NCBI RefSeq assembly: GCF_003843835.1
Contig: NZ_RKQL01000002.1
Span: 248,001-312,000, forward strand
Direction of reading: 5' to 3'
DNA from: Tibeticola sediminis
Lineage (GTDB): Bacteria; Pseudomonadota; Gammaproteobacteria; Burkholderiales; Burkholderiaceae_C
DNA length: 64,000 nucleotides
Each line of letters starts with the position of its first letter. Position 1 is the first letter of the stretch. This document shows, in pieces, positions 45,623-57,567 of the stretch. The position numbers were made by a program, and so were the translations under genes. The notes beneath the pieces are model-generated. The model did not search any database and had not been told where the DNA came from. It worked only from the letters and a program-made list of their open reading frames with translations.

Positions 45623-46599
45623 ACATCGAGCGCATCGAGGCCGATCTGCTGCACGGCGCGCCCATGGCGCAACGCCGGGCGCTGGCCAAGGCCATCACCC
45701 TAATCGAATCGACACGGCCCGAGCACCGCGCCGAGGCCGATGCGCTGTTGACCGCCTTGCTGCCGCGCACGGGCGGCGCGTTTCGGCTCGGGCTCAGCGG
45801 TGTGCCCGGGGTGGGCAAAAGCACCTTCATCGAGGCGCTGGGGCTGTATCTGATCGACCAAGGGCATCGCGTCGCCGTGCTCGCGGTGGACCCGTCGTCG
45901 AGCGTTTCAGGGGGCTCCATTTTGGGCGACAAGACGCGTATGGAGCGGCTCTCGGTGCACGAGCGCGCGTTCATCCGGCCGAGCCCTTCGGGCGGCACGC
46001 TCGGCGGCGTGGCCGAGAAAACCCGCGAGACGATGCTGCTGTGCGAGGCCGCCGGCTACGACGTGGTGATCGTCGAAACCGTGGGCGTGGGGCAGAGCGA
46101 GACGGCGGTGGCCGGCATGACCGACGTCTTCGTCCTGATGCAACTGCCCAATGCCGGTGACGATCTGCAGGCGATCAAGAAGGGTGTGATGGAAGTCGCC
46201 GATCTGATCGTCATCAACAAGGCCGACCTCGACCCCGATGCGGCGACCCGCGCCGAGGCGCAGATCACCAGCGCGCTGCGGCTGTTCACGCAGCATGGAC
46301 GCGCGAGCGAATGGCGGGCCCGTGTGCTGCGGCTGAGCGCGCTCAAAGGGCAGGGCATTCCTGAGTTCTGGGCGGCGGTGGCGGCCTATCGCGCCGCGCG
46401 CGACATCGCCGCGCGCCGGCGCGAGCAGGCGCTGGCCTGGATGTGGGAGCGCATCGACAGCGGTCTGCGCGAGGCCTTCCGCGCCCATCCCCGGGTGCGC
46501 GAACTGCTGCCCCGACTCAGCGCCGAGGTCAGCGCCGGCACGCTGCCGGCGTCGACTGCGGCAAGAAAACTGCTCGAAGCCAGCGCCAGCCGGTGCTAG
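45619..46599 (+). CDS. meaB: Methylmalonyl-CoA mutase chaperone GTPase MeaB
   Basis: G3E-family GTPase that protects and reloads the cobalamin cofactor of the mutase. In 326 residues: Walker [16 protein letters not shown], the MeaB text [31 protein letters not shown] (switch region), and NKAD guanine specificity in [14 protein letters not shown] start overlapping the mutase stop (TTGA) gives the usual N-terminus; ATG at 45664 would cut the first helix. Gene order mutase-meaB is conserved across bacteria. Confidence 0.95.
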
Positions 46600-46637
46600 G
46601 CTGCTCTTGATTTCATACCGAACGAGGAGACCTCTCC

Positions 46638-48170
<1,533 letters not shown>

Positions 48171-48190
48171 GACCCGAGGAGTCGAACCCC

Positions 48191-50243
48191 ATGTTCCAAA
48201 AGATCCTGATTGCCAACCGCGGCGAGATCGCCTGCCGGGTCATCACCACGGCGAAGAAGATGGGCATCCAGACGGTCGCCGTGTATTCCGAGGCCGACCG
48301 CGATGCGCGGCATGTGCTGCTCGCCGACGAGGCGGTGTGCATCGGGCCGGCGCCCAGCCGCGAGAGCTATCTGGTGGCCGACAAAATCCTCGCCGCCGCC
48401 AAGCAGACCGGCGCGCAGGCCATCCATCCAGGCTATGGCTTCCTGTCGGAAAACGAAGACTTTGCGCGCCGCGTCGAAGAAGAGGGCCTGGTGTTCATCG
48501 GCCCGAAGCACTACTCGATCGCGGCCATGGGCGACAAGATCGCCTCCAAGAAGCTCGCCACCGAAGCCGGTGTGAACACCATCCCCGGTTGGAACGACGC
48601 GATCGAATCGCCCGAGCGGGCAGTCGAAATCGCCCGCAGCATCGGTTACCCCGTGATGATCAAGGCGAGCGCGGGGGGGGGGCGGCAAAGGCCTGCGCGT
48701 GGCCTTCAACGACAAGGAAGCGCTCGAGGGCTTCACCTCCTGCCGCAACGAGGCGCGCAACAGCTTCGGTGACGACCGGGTGTTCATCGAGAAATACGTG
48801 CTCGAACCCCGGCACATCGAAATCCAGGTGCTCGGCGACGCGCACGGCAACGTGGTCTACCTCCATGAGCGCGAATGCTCGATCCAGCGCCGCCACCAAA
48901 AAGTCATCGAGGAGGCGCCCAGCCCCTTCATCAGCGACGCCACCCGCCGCGCCATGGGCGAGCAGGCCGTGGCCTTGGCCAAGGCGGTCAACTACCAGAG
49001 CGCAGGCACCGTGGAGTTCGTGGTCGGCAAAGACCAGGATTTCTATTTCCTCGAGATGAACACCCGGCTTCAGGTCGAGCACCCAGTGACGGAGTGCATC
49101 ACCGGCCTCGACCTCGTGGAGCTGATGATCCGCGTTGCCGCTGGCGAAAAGCTGCCGATCACGCAGGCCGACGTCCGGCGCGAGGGCTGGGCGATCGAGT
49201 GCCGCATCAACGCCGAAGATCCGTTCCGAAACTTCCTGCCGTCGACCGGGCGCCTCGTGCGTTTCAAACCACCGAAGGAATCGATGTGGCAGGCCGACAC
49301 CACCCATCGCTATGGCGTGCGCGTCGACACCGGCGTGTTCGAGGGCGGCGAGATCCCGATGTACTACGACTCGATGATCGCCAAGCTCATCGTCCACGGC
49401 ACCGATCGCGCCGACGCGATCGCGCGCATGCGCGAGGCGCTCAACGGCTTCGTGATCCGCGGCGTACAGAGCAACATCCCGTTCCAGGCGGCGCTGCTGG
49501 CGCATCCGAAGTTCGTCTCCGGCGCGTTCAACACCGGCTTCATCGCCGAGCACTATCCGCACGGTTTCACCGCGCATGACGTTGCGCACGAGGATCCGTC
49601 CTTCTTGCTTGCGCTCGCGGCCTATGTGCGGCGCAAATCGCGCTCGCGGGCCGCGGGCATCACCGGGCGGCTGCCGGGCTATGCCGCGCCGGAGCACCGG
49701 GACATGGTCGTCGTGACGCTGGCTGAGGATGGCCAGCATGTGCACACGCCGGTCGAAATCGACGATTTCGATGGCATTTCCGGCCGGGCCCGGGTCAAAC
49801 TGGGCACCCAGTGCTATGAAATCGAAAGCACCTCCAGGCTCAACGACATCGTGTTCACCGGCACCGTCAACGGCCAGCCGTTCACGGCTCAGGTCGAGCG
49901 CGGGGACGCCCAACACCCACTGGCCTACCGCATTGGGCACAACGGGCGACGCATCGACACGCTGGTGCTGAGCCCGCGGGTGGCCGAGCTGTTCCGCCTG
50001 ATGCCGTTCAAGGCGCCGCCGGACATGAGCCGCTTCGTGCTCTCCCCGATGCCGGGCTTGCTGGTCGAGGTGTCGGTCGCGCCGGGGCAGAAGGTGCAGG
50101 CGGGCGAGCGCATCGCCGTGATCGAAGCCATGAAGATGGAGAACGTTCTGTTCGCCAGTGCCGATGGGGTCGTGGCCAAGGTGCTCGCCTCGAAGGGCGA
50201 ATCGCTCGCCGTCGATCAACCGATCGTGGAGTTCGCCGCATGA
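48191..50243 (+). pseudogene. pccA: Propionyl-CoA carboxylase alpha (biotin carboxylase) subunit, frameshifted by one extra G
   Basis: ATP-dependent biotin carboxylase with C-terminal biotin carrier. Intact parts: [46 protein letters not shown] just before the break, then [44 protein letters not shown] and the biotinyl Lys in [10 protein letters not shown]. The frame breaks at a ten-G run (48673-48682) in the glycine-rich ATP loop; nine G would read [13 protein letters not shown] and restore about 683 residues. All other family residues are in place, so a sequencing artefact or slippage is likely. Its TGA overlaps the next start (ATGA). Confidence 0.9.
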
Positions 50244-50752
50244 ACGCCGCAGCAATACCCCCGCAGGCGCCCGAGCGACCGTTCAAAGTCCTCGGCATCC
50301 AGCAAATCGCCATCGGCGCGCCCGACAAAGCGCAGCTGCGGCGCCTCTGGGTGGACCTGCTCGGACTCGAGCTGACCGGTCACTTTGCGAGCGAACGGGA
50401 AAATGTCGACGAAGACATTTGCGCGATCGGCAGCGGCCCCTACAAGGTCGAGGTGGATCTGATGCAGCCGCTGGACCCCGAAAAGAAGCCGGCGGTTCAC
50501 ACGACGCCGCTCAACCACGTGGGCCTGTGGATCGACGATTTGCCCGCCGCCGTGGCCTGGCTCAGTAGCCAGGGCGTGCGGTTTGCGCCGGGCGGCATCC
50601 GCCCTGGGGCGGCGGGTTTCGACATTTGCTTTTTGCACCCCAAGGGCAATGAGGAATTCCCCATCAGTGGGGAAGGGGTGTTGATCGAGCTGGTTCAGGC
50701 TCCACCCGAGGTGGTGCGCGCGTTTGCCGCGCTGGCTCAGGCGCCCGGCTGA
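50240..50752 (+). CDS. VOC-family protein, probable methylmalonyl-CoA epimerase
   Basis: A 170-residue vicinal-oxygen-chelate protein of two beta-alpha-beta3 modules. Position at the end of the mutase/carboxylase operon (ATGA overlap with pccA) points to the epimerase that converts (S)- to (R)-methylmalonyl-CoA. Metal-ligand positions: IQQIAIG in strand 1 where epimerases usually have His, LNHVGLWI (His) and GVLIELVQ (Glu). Gln at the first position is unusual and the reaction is therefore less certain than the context suggests; glyoxalase-like alternatives remain. Confidence 0.78.
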   Translation: MNAAAIPPQAPERPFKVLGIQQIAIGAPDKAQLRRLWVDLLGLELTGHFASERENVDEDICAIGSGPYKVEVDLMQPLDPEKKPAVHTTPLNHVGLWIDDLPAAVAWLSSQGVRFAPGGIRPGAAGFDICFLHPKGNEEFPISGEGVLIELVQAPPEVVRAFAALAQAPG

Positions 50753-50773
50753 CCCACCCGATTCGTCACAGGC

Positions 50774-51448
50774 TCAGGCGTTCTTCACGCCTTCGAGTCT
50801 GGCCCGCGCGCGGGCCAGTGCCGCCTCGACCACCGCGCGCTTTTTCTCGAGCACCGCAGGGTCGGTCAGCCGGGAATGCCCCGGCAAATCGGCAAGCTTG
50901 GCTTCGGCTTCGGCGACATGCCGCTCGACGCGTGCGCGCTCCTCGTGCGCCAGCCGCTCGCGGTGGGCCGCATAGCGGCGACGCGAGCGCTCGGCCTGTT
51001 CAGATGACCACGCAGCCCAGCCCGTCGCCGCGCCACTGATGTTTTCGAGGCGGATGCAGTCGACCGGGCAGACGGGGATGCACAGCTCGCAGCCGGTGCA
51101 CTCGGCTTCGAGCACGGTGTGCATCCGTTTGTGCGTACCGACGATCGCATCGACCGGGCAGGCTTTGATGCACAGCGTGCAACCGATGCACCAGTCCTCG
51201 TCGATCCAGGCGACGCTGCGCGCCTGCTCCACCCCGCAGTCCGGGTCGAGCGGCGCGGGCTCGCGCCCACACAAGGCCGCCAGCCGAGCGATGCCTTCAG
51301 CGCCCCCGGGCGGGCAGCGGTTGATCGCCGCACCCTCGCGCGCTATGGCGTCGGCGTAGTGGGCGCAGTCGGGATAGCCGCAGCGCTGACACTGGGTTTG
51401 CGGCAGAGCGTCGTCGAGTTGGCGGGCCAGCCGTTCAAGCGCGCTCAT
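50774..51448 (-). CDS. rsxB: RsxB/RnfB-like electron transport ferredoxin
   Basis: A 224-residue protein with an N-terminal 4Fe-4S motif ([18 protein letters not shown], ending NRCPPGG) and two ferredoxin 4Fe-4S motifs ([16 protein letters not shown] and [16 protein letters not shown]), the arrangement of RnfB/RsxB without the N-terminal membrane anchor. The C-terminal 80 residues are a charged helical tail. No other rnf genes are near, as is usual for this soluble form in Burkholderiales, where it is thought to pass electrons to unknown partners. It is transcribed toward the mutase operon, away from phaZ. Confidence 0.88.
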   Translation of the reverse strand: MSALERLARQLDDALPQTQCQRCGYPDCAHYADAIAREGAAINRCPPGGAEGIARLAALCGREPAPLDPDCGVEQARSVAWIDEDWCIGCTLCIKACPVDAIVGTHKRMHTVLEAECTGCELCIPVCPVDCIRLENISGAATGWAAWSSEQAERSRRRYAAHRERLAHEERARVERHVAEAEAKLADLPGHSRLTDPAVLEKKRAVVEAALARARARLEGVKNA

Positions 51449-51495
51449 CGAGCCGATTCCTTCAAGGGGTCAGGGACTGGGCCAAGCTCAGCCTC

Positions 51496-52884
51496 TCAGG
51501 CCGCAGAAGTCCGCCGGCCTTTGCGCACGGGCGGGGCGGCTTCGGCGCTCGCTTCGGCGGGCGCGGATACGGCTGCTTCGACCGGGGCGACCTCAGTCGC
51601 CGCCGGCGGGTTCACGAACGTGCGTTGATGCTCGGCGATGAAATCCCGCACGTGCGGGTAGACCCGCTCGCGCCAGCGGCGGCCGCTGAAGATGCCGTAG
51701 TGGCCCGCCCCTTCGACGACGAGGTGGTGCTGTTCCTTGCGGACGATGCCCGTGCAGAGGTCGTGCGCCGCCTCCGTCTGGCCGGAGCCGGAAATATCGT
51801 CGAGTTCACCCTCGATCGTCAGCAGCGCCGTGTCCTTGATGTCTTGCGGCCGCACGCGCTCGAGCGTGCCGTCGGGCGCGCGGACGTCCCAGGTTCCGTG
51901 GACGAGCTTGAACTCCTGAAACACCGTGCGGATGGTTTCGAGGTAATAGTTCGCATCCATGTCGAGTACGGCGTTGTACTCGTCATAGAACTTGCGATGC
52001 GCCTCGGCGCTGGCATCGTCGCCTTTGATGAGGTTGCGGAAATAGTCGTAGTAGCTGGTCGCATGCCGATCCGGGTTCATCGCGACGAAGCCCGTGTACT
52101 GCAAGAAACCGGGGTAGACGCGTCGGCCCGCGCCGGGAAAATTCGGCGGCACGCGGTAAATGACGTTGTTTTCGAACCAGCTGAAGCTGCGCTTCATCGC
52201 CAGATTGTTCACTGCCGTGGGCGAGCGGCGCGCATCGATCGGGCCGCCCATCATGGTCATCGTCAGCGGCGTGCGTTCACCGCGCGAGGCCATCAGCGAC
52301 ACGGCGGCGAGCACCGGCACCGTCGGCTGGCAGACGCTCACCACATGGCAGTTGCCATATTGGGCCTGGAGATGGCGGATGAATTCCTGCACATAGTGGA
52401 CATAGTCGTCGAGGTGGAACTCCCCCTCCGACAGCGGCACCATGCGGGCGTTTTTCCAGTCGGTGATGTAGACCTTGTGGTCCTGGAGCATGGTGCGCAC
52501 GGTGTCGCGCAGCAGCGTGGCGTAGTGCCCCGACAAGGGCGCAACGATCAGAACCGGCGGCTGGCCCTTGAGTTTTTCCAGTGTCTTGGGGTCGTCGCTG
52601 AAGCGCTTGAAACGACGCAGCTCGCAAAACGGCTTGTCGATCTCCACGCGCTCATGGATCGCCACCTCCACCCCATCGACGGGCACCGTATGGATGCCGA
52701 ACTGCGGCTTTTCATAGTCCTTCCCCAGGCGGTGCAGCAAGGCATAGCCCGCAGCGATGCGTTGCGCCATGGGCATCTGGCCAAAGGGCGACAGCGGGTT
52801 GGAAAACAGCTTGGCGTTCGCCTGTGCAAGGTCGGCAAAGGGCTCGATGAAAGCCCGTTGGGTTTCGTAGATCTGGTAGAGCAT
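51496..52884 (-). CDS. phaZ: Intracellular polyhydroxyalkanoate depolymerase
   Basis: Degrades stored PHB granules. The 462 residues match the PhaZ1 type of Ralstonia/Cupriavidus: start MLYQIYETQRAFIEPFADLA, active-site Cys in place of lipase-box Ser (CHVVSVCQPTVPVLAAVSL), MTMMGGPIDARRSPT, the late His in VEGAGHYGIFSGRRWRERVYP. The last 40 residues are Ala/Glu/Val-rich and end in RKGRRTSAA, an unstructured tail. Upstream lies the nested R3b/R2c repeat block, so its promoter is in the remaining 110 bp. Confidence 0.92.
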   Translation of the reverse strand: MLYQIYETQRAFIEPFADLAQANAKLFSNPLSPFGQMPMAQRIAAGYALLHRLGKDYEKPQFGIHTVPVDGVEVAIHERVEIDKPFCELRRFKRFSDDPKTLEKLKGQPPVLIVAPLSGHYATLLRDTVRTMLQDHKVYITDWKNARMVPLSEGEFHLDDYVHYVQEFIRHLQAQYGNCHVVSVCQPTVPVLAAVSLMASRGERTPLTMTMMGGPIDARRSPTAVNNLAMKRSFSWFENNVIYRVPPNFPGAGRRVYPGFLQYTGFVAMNPDRHATSYYDYFRNLIKGDDASAEAHRKFYDEYNAVLDMDANYYLETIRTVFQEFKLVHGTWDVRAPDGTLERVRPQDIKDTALLTIEGELDDISGSGQTEAAHDLCTGIVRKEQHHLVVEGAGHYGIFSGRRWRERVYPHVRDFIAEHQRTFVNPPAATEVAPVEAAVSAPAEASAEAAPPVRKGRRTSAA

Positions 52885-52998
52885 CGTGGCCTGCGAAAAG
52901 AATTGTTGCAGTGCAATATAACCGATATGGCCAGACGCTGCATCGGGATCATCCCGCGCGCAACGCCCTCAGAACGGTCCATTTTTGATCGCAAGAGC

Positions 52999-53328
52999 TG
53001 AGAGGCTGAGAGGGAATTGACCATGCCCGCTTTGACGTCTCAAAACACGCCCGAGGGCGTTGCAAATGCGCGCCGTAGCCCGAGCTACGGCTGTGCTTTG
53101 CGCCTACTCGGACGCGTTTTAGGGCAACGCTGAACAAGTCCCTCGCGCGTCGCGCATCCCGGCTGCGGGCGGTCTGCTTCGTTGCAAATCCTCGCCATAG
53201 CTGCGGCTATGGCTGCGGTTTGCGCCTCGCATACCATCCCGCGGCCGGGCGCGCGCCATCGCGGGAACTTATTCAGCGTTGCCTTAGGGCACCCCTTCGG
53301 GCACGCCCAATTCCCTCTCAGCCTCTGA
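52999..53328 (+). mobile_element. R3b: R3 element split by an R2 insertion
   Basis: Left part 52999-53121 and right part 53287-53328 together equal the 165 bp of R3a, with the same ends (TGAGAGGCTGAGAGG, CCTCTCAGCCTCTGA). The R3 core hairpin (53058-53104) is intact. The break is an R2 element with TA duplicated at the junction. The block lies in the 540-bp gap between phaZ and the aminotransferase gene. Confidence 0.9.
53120..53286 (+). mobile_element. R2c: 167-bp MITE-like element nested in R3b
   Basis: TAGGGCAACGCTGAACAAGT at the left and TTATTCAGCGTTGCCTTA at the right, TA at both edges. Core 53180-53226 exactly central; stem GCCATAGC/GCTATGGC with loop TGCG. Removing it with one TA restores a full-length R3. 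Confidence 0.92.
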
Positions 53329-53361
53329 CCAGTTCACGCTGGGATCCCGCGAAAAAAGCAG

Positions 53362-53382
53362 AAAACCGCCCGCAGGCGGCTT
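53362..53382 (-). terminator. Terminator of the aminotransferase gene
   Basis: On the minus strand GCCGCCTGCGGGCGGTTTT is a short G/C hairpin followed by T, about 45 bp after the stop codon. Confidence 0.75.
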
Positions 53383-53424
53383 TCATGCGTGTCACAGCCA
53401 GTGCAGGCCGGCTTCCAGAGCGCG

Positions 53425-54621
53425 TCAGACCACCGCGGCGATGGCCTTGCACACGTAGTCGATGTTCTTGCTGTTGAGCGCCGCCACGCACATGCGGCCG
53501 GTGTCGGTGCCGTAAACCCCAAACTCGTTGCGCAGCCGCACCATCTGCTCTTTGGTGAGGCCGCTGTAGCTGAACATGCCGATTTGCCGCGTGATGAAGC
53601 TCATGTCTTGCTGCACGCCGGCAGCCTTCAGCCCGTCCACGAGCCGTTGCCGCATCGACTTGATGCGCACGCGCATCTCGCCCAATTCCCGCTCCCAGAG
53701 CGCGCGGAGCTCAGGGTTGCCCAGCACGCCGACCACGATCGACCCGCCATGCGTTGGCGGGTTGGAGTAGTTGGTGCGAATGACGATCTTGAGCTGGCTG
53801 AGCACGCGGTCGGCCTCGTCCTTGCTGCGGCTGACCACCGAGAGCGCGCCCACACGCTCGCCGTAGAGGCTGAAACTCTTGGAGAACGAGGTGGAGACGA
53901 AAAACTCCATGCCCGTGGCGACGAATTTTTGAATCACCGCGCCGTCCTCGGCCAAACCAAAGCCAAAGCCCTGGTATGCCATGTCGAGGAAGGGAATCAG
54001 CCCACGGGACTGCACCACCTCGATGACCTGATCCCACTGGCCGGCGTCGAGGTCATAACCCGTGGGGTTGTGGCAGCAGGCGTGCAGCACGACGATGCTG
54101 CCGGGCGTGGCGGCGCGCAGGCTCTTGAGCATGCCCGCGAAATTCAGGCCACGGCGCTCGGCGTCGTAATACGCGTAAGTGCCCACGTCGAAGCCCGCGG
54201 CCGAAAAGAGCGCACGGTGGTTTTCCCAGCTCGGGTCGGAAATCAGCACCTGGGCCGTGGGGTTGAGCTTCTTGAGGAAGTCGGCGCCGATCTTCAGCCC
54301 GCCGGTGCCGCCGAGCGCCTGCACCGTCACGACGCGCCCCGACTGCACGGGCTCGCTGTCGGCACCGAACACCAGCGCCTTGACGCCCTGGTTGTAGGCC
54401 ACGATGCCATCGATCGGCAGGTAGCCACGCGGCTTGGGCGCAGCCATCAGGGTTTGTTCGGCCTGGCGCACGCACTCGAGCAGCGGCAACTTGCCGTTGT
54501 CGTCGAAATAGACGCCCACGCCGAGGTTGACCTTGTTCGGGTTCGGATCGGCGTTGAACTGTTCGTTGAGCCCCAGAATGGGATCGCGGGGGGCCATTTC
54601 GACGGCGGAAAACAAGGACAT
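53425..54621 (-). CDS. Class I aspartate/aromatic amino acid aminotransferase
   Basis: PLP enzyme that transfers the amino group between aspartate or aromatic amino acids and 2-oxoglutarate. The 398 residues follow the AspC/TyrB (Ia-gamma) type: start MSLFSAVEMAPRDPILGLNEQF, NLGVGVYFDDNGKLPLL, HACCHNPTGYDL, and the PLP Lys in STSFSKSFSLYGERVG. The start at 54621 is chosen by homologue-like N-terminus; the frame is open far upstream only because it runs antisense to uvrB. AspC and TyrB cannot be separated by eye. It is divergent from uvrB. Confidence 0.92.
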   Translation of the reverse strand: MSLFSAVEMAPRDPILGLNEQFNADPNPNKVNLGVGVYFDDNGKLPLLECVRQAEQTLMAAPKPRGYLPIDGIVAYNQGVKALVFGADSEPVQSGRVVTVQALGGTGGLKIGADFLKKLNPTAQVLISDPSWENHRALFSAAGFDVGTYAYYDAERRGLNFAGMLKSLRAATPGSIVVLHACCHNPTGYDLDAGQWDQVIEVVQSRGLIPFLDMAYQGFGFGLAEDGAVIQKFVATGMEFFVSTSFSKSFSLYGERVGALSVVSRSKDEADRVLSQLKIVIRTNYSNPPTHGGSIVVGVLGNPELRALWERELGEMRVRIKSMRQRLVDGLKAAGVQQDMSFITRQIGMFSYSGLTKEQMVRLRNEFGVYGTDTGRMCVAALNSKNIDYVCKAIAAVV

Positions 54622-54729
54622 GGTGTAGAGCCTGGCGTGGGTTGAGGGACGGAATTGGCACCGCGGGGCACCGGGAAAACCCGCGATTTTACCGACCTCC
54701 GGTCGGCATTCGCGGGATACTCTCGAGCC

Positions 54730-56838
54730 ATGATCGAAACGCAATCGCCTCCCACCGAGCGTCCTGGCCGCTTCGTGCGCTTTCCGGGCTCGCCCTTCGA
54801 GTTGTACCAGCCGTATCCGCCGGCGGGCGACCAGCCCGAGGCGATCGAGCGGCTCGTCGAAGGGGTGCGTGACGGCGAAGTGTTTCAAACCTTGCTCGGC
54901 GTGACGGGCTCGGGCAAGACCTACACCATGGCCAACGTGATCGCGCGCCTGGGGCGCCCGGCCATCGTGTTCGCGCCGAACAAAACCCTGGCGGCGCAGC
55001 TCTATTCGGAGTTTCGCGAGTTCTTCCCGAAAAACGCGGTGGAGTACTTCGTCAGCTATTACGACTACTACCAGCCCGAAGCCTATGTGCCGCAGCGCGA
55101 TCTGTTCATCGAAAAGGACAGCGCCATCAACGAGCACATCGAGCAGATGCGGCTGTCGTGCACCAAGAGCGTGATGGAGCGGCGCGATGTGGTCATCGTC
55201 GCCACCGTCAGCGCCATTTATGGCATTGGTAACCCGGAGAGCTACCACCGCATGGTAATGACGCTGCGCACCGGCGACCGCATGGGGCAGCGCGACATCA
55301 TTGCGCAGCTCATCCGCATGCAATACCAGCGCAACGACCAAGACTTTACCCGTGGCAAGTTCCGGGTACGCGGCGACACCATCGACGTCTTTCCTGCGGA
55401 GCACTCGGAGCTGGCGATCCGCATCGAACTCTTCGACGACGAGGTCGAAAGCCTGCAGCTATTCGACCCGCTGACCGGCCGCGTCAAACAGCGGATTCCG
55501 CGCTTCACCGTCTACCCGAGCAGCCACTACGTCACCCCGCGTGACCAGGTGCTCGCGGCGGTCGAGAGCATCAAGCTCGAGCTCGACCAACGACTGAAGG
55601 AGTTGGTGGGCATGGGCAAGCTCGTCGAAGCGCAACGGCTCGAGCAGCGCACCCGCTTCGACCTCGAAATGCTCAGCGAAGTCGGTCACTGCAAAGGGAT
55701 CGAAAACTACAGCCGGCACCTCTCGGGCGCCGCGCCGGGCGAGCCCCCCAGCACCTTGACCGACTACCTGCCGAGCGACGCCGTGATGTTCCTCGACGAG
55801 AGCCATGTGCTCATCGGCCAACTCGGTGGCATGTACAACGGCGACCGCGCGCGCAAGACCACGCTGGTCGAATACGGCTTTCGGCTCCCCTCGGCGCTCG
55901 ACAACCGGCCGCTGAAGTTCGAGGAGTTCGAGCGCCGCATGCGGCAGTGCATCTTCGTCTCGGCCACGCCGGCCGAGTACGAGCGCACCCACTCGGGACA
56001 GGTGGTGGAGCAGCTGGTGCGCCCGACCGGGCTCGTCGACCCCGAAGTCGAGGTGCGCCCGGCCACCCACCAGGTCGACGATGTGTTGCAGGAAATCCGC
56101 CTGCGCGTGGAGCGGCGCGAGCGGGTGCTGATCACCGTGCTCACCAAGCGCATGGCCGAGCAGCTGACCGACTACCTGAACGAAAACGGCGTCAAGGTGC
56201 GCTACCTGCATTCCGACGTGGACACGGTCGAGCGGGTCGAAATCATCCGTGACCTGCGGCTCGGCAGCTTCGACGTGCTCGTCGGCATCAACCTCTTGCG
56301 CGAGGGGCTCGACATCCCCGAGGTGAGCCTGGTCGCGATCCTCGACGCCGACAAAGAGGGCTTCCTGCGCTCCGAGCGCAGCCTGATTCAAACCATCGGC
56401 CGTGCCGCACGCAATGTGCATGGCCGGGCGATCCTGTACGCAGACCGGGTGACCGACTCCATGCGGCGTGCCATCGAGGAAACCGAGCGCCGACGGCGCA
56501 AGCAAGTCGCACACAACCTGGAACACGGCATCACGCCGCGGGGCATCATCAAAGAGGTCCGTGACCTCATCGACGGTGTCTACAGTGAAAAAGCCGGCCG
56601 CGAGCTCGAGCGGCTCGAACAGGACCAGCGCGCGAGGGGAGAGATCGAGGCGCTCAGCGAGAAGGAAGTCGCGCGTGAGATCAAGCGTCTCGAAAAGCAG
56701 ATGCTCGCCTTTGCGAAAGACCTGGAATTCGAGAAAGCGGCGGCTGTGCGCGATCAGCTCCAACGCCTCAAAGAGCGGACCTTCGGTGCCGTCGTGCAAG
56801 ATACCGCCAGCATGGCACCCGAGGATGCGGCACCATGA
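54730..56838 (+). CDS. uvrB: Excinuclease ABC subunit B
   Basis: Damage-verifying helicase-like subunit of nucleotide excision repair. The 702 residues contain Walker [16 protein letters not shown], the beta-hairpin [20 protein letters not shown] (Walker B), the helicase motif [19 protein letters not shown], and the C-terminal UVR domain ([28 protein letters not shown]) that contacts UvrC. The ATG at 54730 gives [15 protein letters not shown] then [17 protein letters not shown], close to homologues; an in-frame start at 54655 is rejected. I see no LexA-type CTGT-N8-ACAG box upstream. Confidence 0.97.
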   Translation: MIETQSPPTERPGRFVRFPGSPFELYQPYPPAGDQPEAIERLVEGVRDGEVFQTLLGVTGSGKTYTMANVIARLGRPAIVFAPNKTLAAQLYSEFREFFPKNAVEYFVSYYDYYQPEAYVPQRDLFIEKDSAINEHIEQMRLSCTKSVMERRDVVIVATVSAIYGIGNPESYHRMVMTLRTGDRMGQRDIIAQLIRMQYQRNDQDFTRGKFRVRGDTIDVFPAEHSELAIRIELFDDEVESLQLFDPLTGRVKQRIPRFTVYPSSHYVTPRDQVLAAVESIKLELDQRLKELVGMGKLVEAQRLEQRTRFDLEMLSEVGHCKGIENYSRHLSGAAPGEPPSTLTDYLPSDAVMFLDESHVLIGQLGGMYNGDRARKTTLVEYGFRLPSALDNRPLKFEEFERRMRQCIFVSATPAEYERTHSGQVVEQLVRPTGLVDPEVEVRPATHQVDDVLQEIRLRVERRERVLITVLTKRMAEQLTDYLNENGVKVRYLHSDVDTVERVEIIRDLRLGSFDVLVGINLLREGLDIPEVSLVAILDADKEGFLRSERSLIQTIGRAARNVHGRAILYADRVTDSMRRAIEETERRRRKQVAHNLEHGITPRGIIKEVRDLIDGVYSEKAGRELERLEQDQRARGEIEALSEKEVAREIKRLEKQMLAFAKDLEFEKAAAVRDQLQRLKERTFGAVVQDTASMAPEDAAP

Positions 56839-56902
56839 ACGCAATGGTTCACCGAGTTACCGAGAAGTTTATAAAGCAGAGTGGTTTTGTCGGATATCTG
56901 TT

Positions 56903-56927
56903 ATACTTGACGCCGTCACTCGGGAAT
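56903..56927 (+). promoter_or_regulatory. Type 1 IscR box over an extended -10 promoter
   Basis: ATACTTGAC and CTCGGGAAT frame a 25-bp site close to the type 1 IscR consensus (ATASYYGACT...AGTCRRSTAT). TG-T-TATACT (56899-56907), an extended -10, overlaps its left end, so bound IscR with its 2Fe-2S cluster would block the promoter. It is 54 bp before the iscR start. Confidence 0.8.
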
Positions 56928-56980
56928 GACTGGGGCATCCTCCATTCCAGGTCCCGCGTGGCGTGCTCAAGGAGTCAGCC

Positions 56981-57520
56981 ATGCGCCTCACCACCAAAGG
57001 ACGGTTTGCCGTTACTGCCATGATCGATCTGGGCTTGCGCCAGGCCGCGGGGCCGGTTACTTTGGCCGCCATCAGCCAGCGGCAGCATATTTCGCTTTCC
57101 TATCTGGAGCAGCTTTTCGGGAAGCTGCGCCGCAACGGGTTGGTCGAGTCGACGCGTGGGCCGGGCGGTGGCTACACGCTGGGCCGCCCCGCCGAAGAGA
57201 TCACGGTGGCCGACATCATTCTGTCGGTCGATGAGCCGATCGACGCTACCCATTGTGGCGGCAAAGAAAACTGCCAAGGCGAGGCCGGTCGTTGCATGAC
57301 GCACGACCTCTGGTCGGCCCTCAATGATCGCATGCTGGAGTTTCTCCAGTCCGTGACCCTCCAGAGCTTGGTCGACCAGCAAAGAGCGCAAGGTGTCTCG
57401 CTCGACAATCACCGCGCGCCGAAGCGGGCCATTGCCCCGATGCCTTCCAGCGTCAAGCCCGTACGGGTCAACGCCCCGAATTCGGTGTTCGCGCTGGGTG
57501 CCGCTCTGGCCAAGGGCTGA
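56981..57520 (+). CDS. iscR: Fe-S cluster regulator IscR
   Basis: Rrf2-family repressor of the isc operon; senses cluster supply through a 2Fe-2S cluster. The 179 residues contain the winged helix [50 protein letters not shown], and the cluster ligands in [21 protein letters not shown] (three Cys and a His). The ATG at 56981 is the family start, behind AAGGAG; an in-frame codon six residues earlier is rejected. A C-terminal 40-residue basic/Ala tail is longer than in E. coli. First gene of the isc operon. Confidence 0.96.
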   Translation: MRLTTKGRFAVTAMIDLGLRQAAGPVTLAAISQRQHISLSYLEQLFGKLRRNGLVESTRGPGGGYTLGRPAEEITVADIILSVDEPIDATHCGGKENCQGEAGRCMTHDLWSALNDRMLEFLQSVTLQSLVDQQRAQGVSLDNHRAPKRAIAPMPSSVKPVRVNAPNSVFALGAALAKG

Positions 57521-57567
57521 ACGTTCGAACCCACCGACCCGATATTTTTTTCCGAAAGGCTGAGCCC

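Noticed and set aside
54692-54706. CCGACC-TCC-GGTCGG dyad between the aminotransferase gene and uvrB, considered as an SOS box
   Set aside because: It lacks the CTGT/ACAG ends of LexA sites; it may be a minor control site but nothing supports a specific role.
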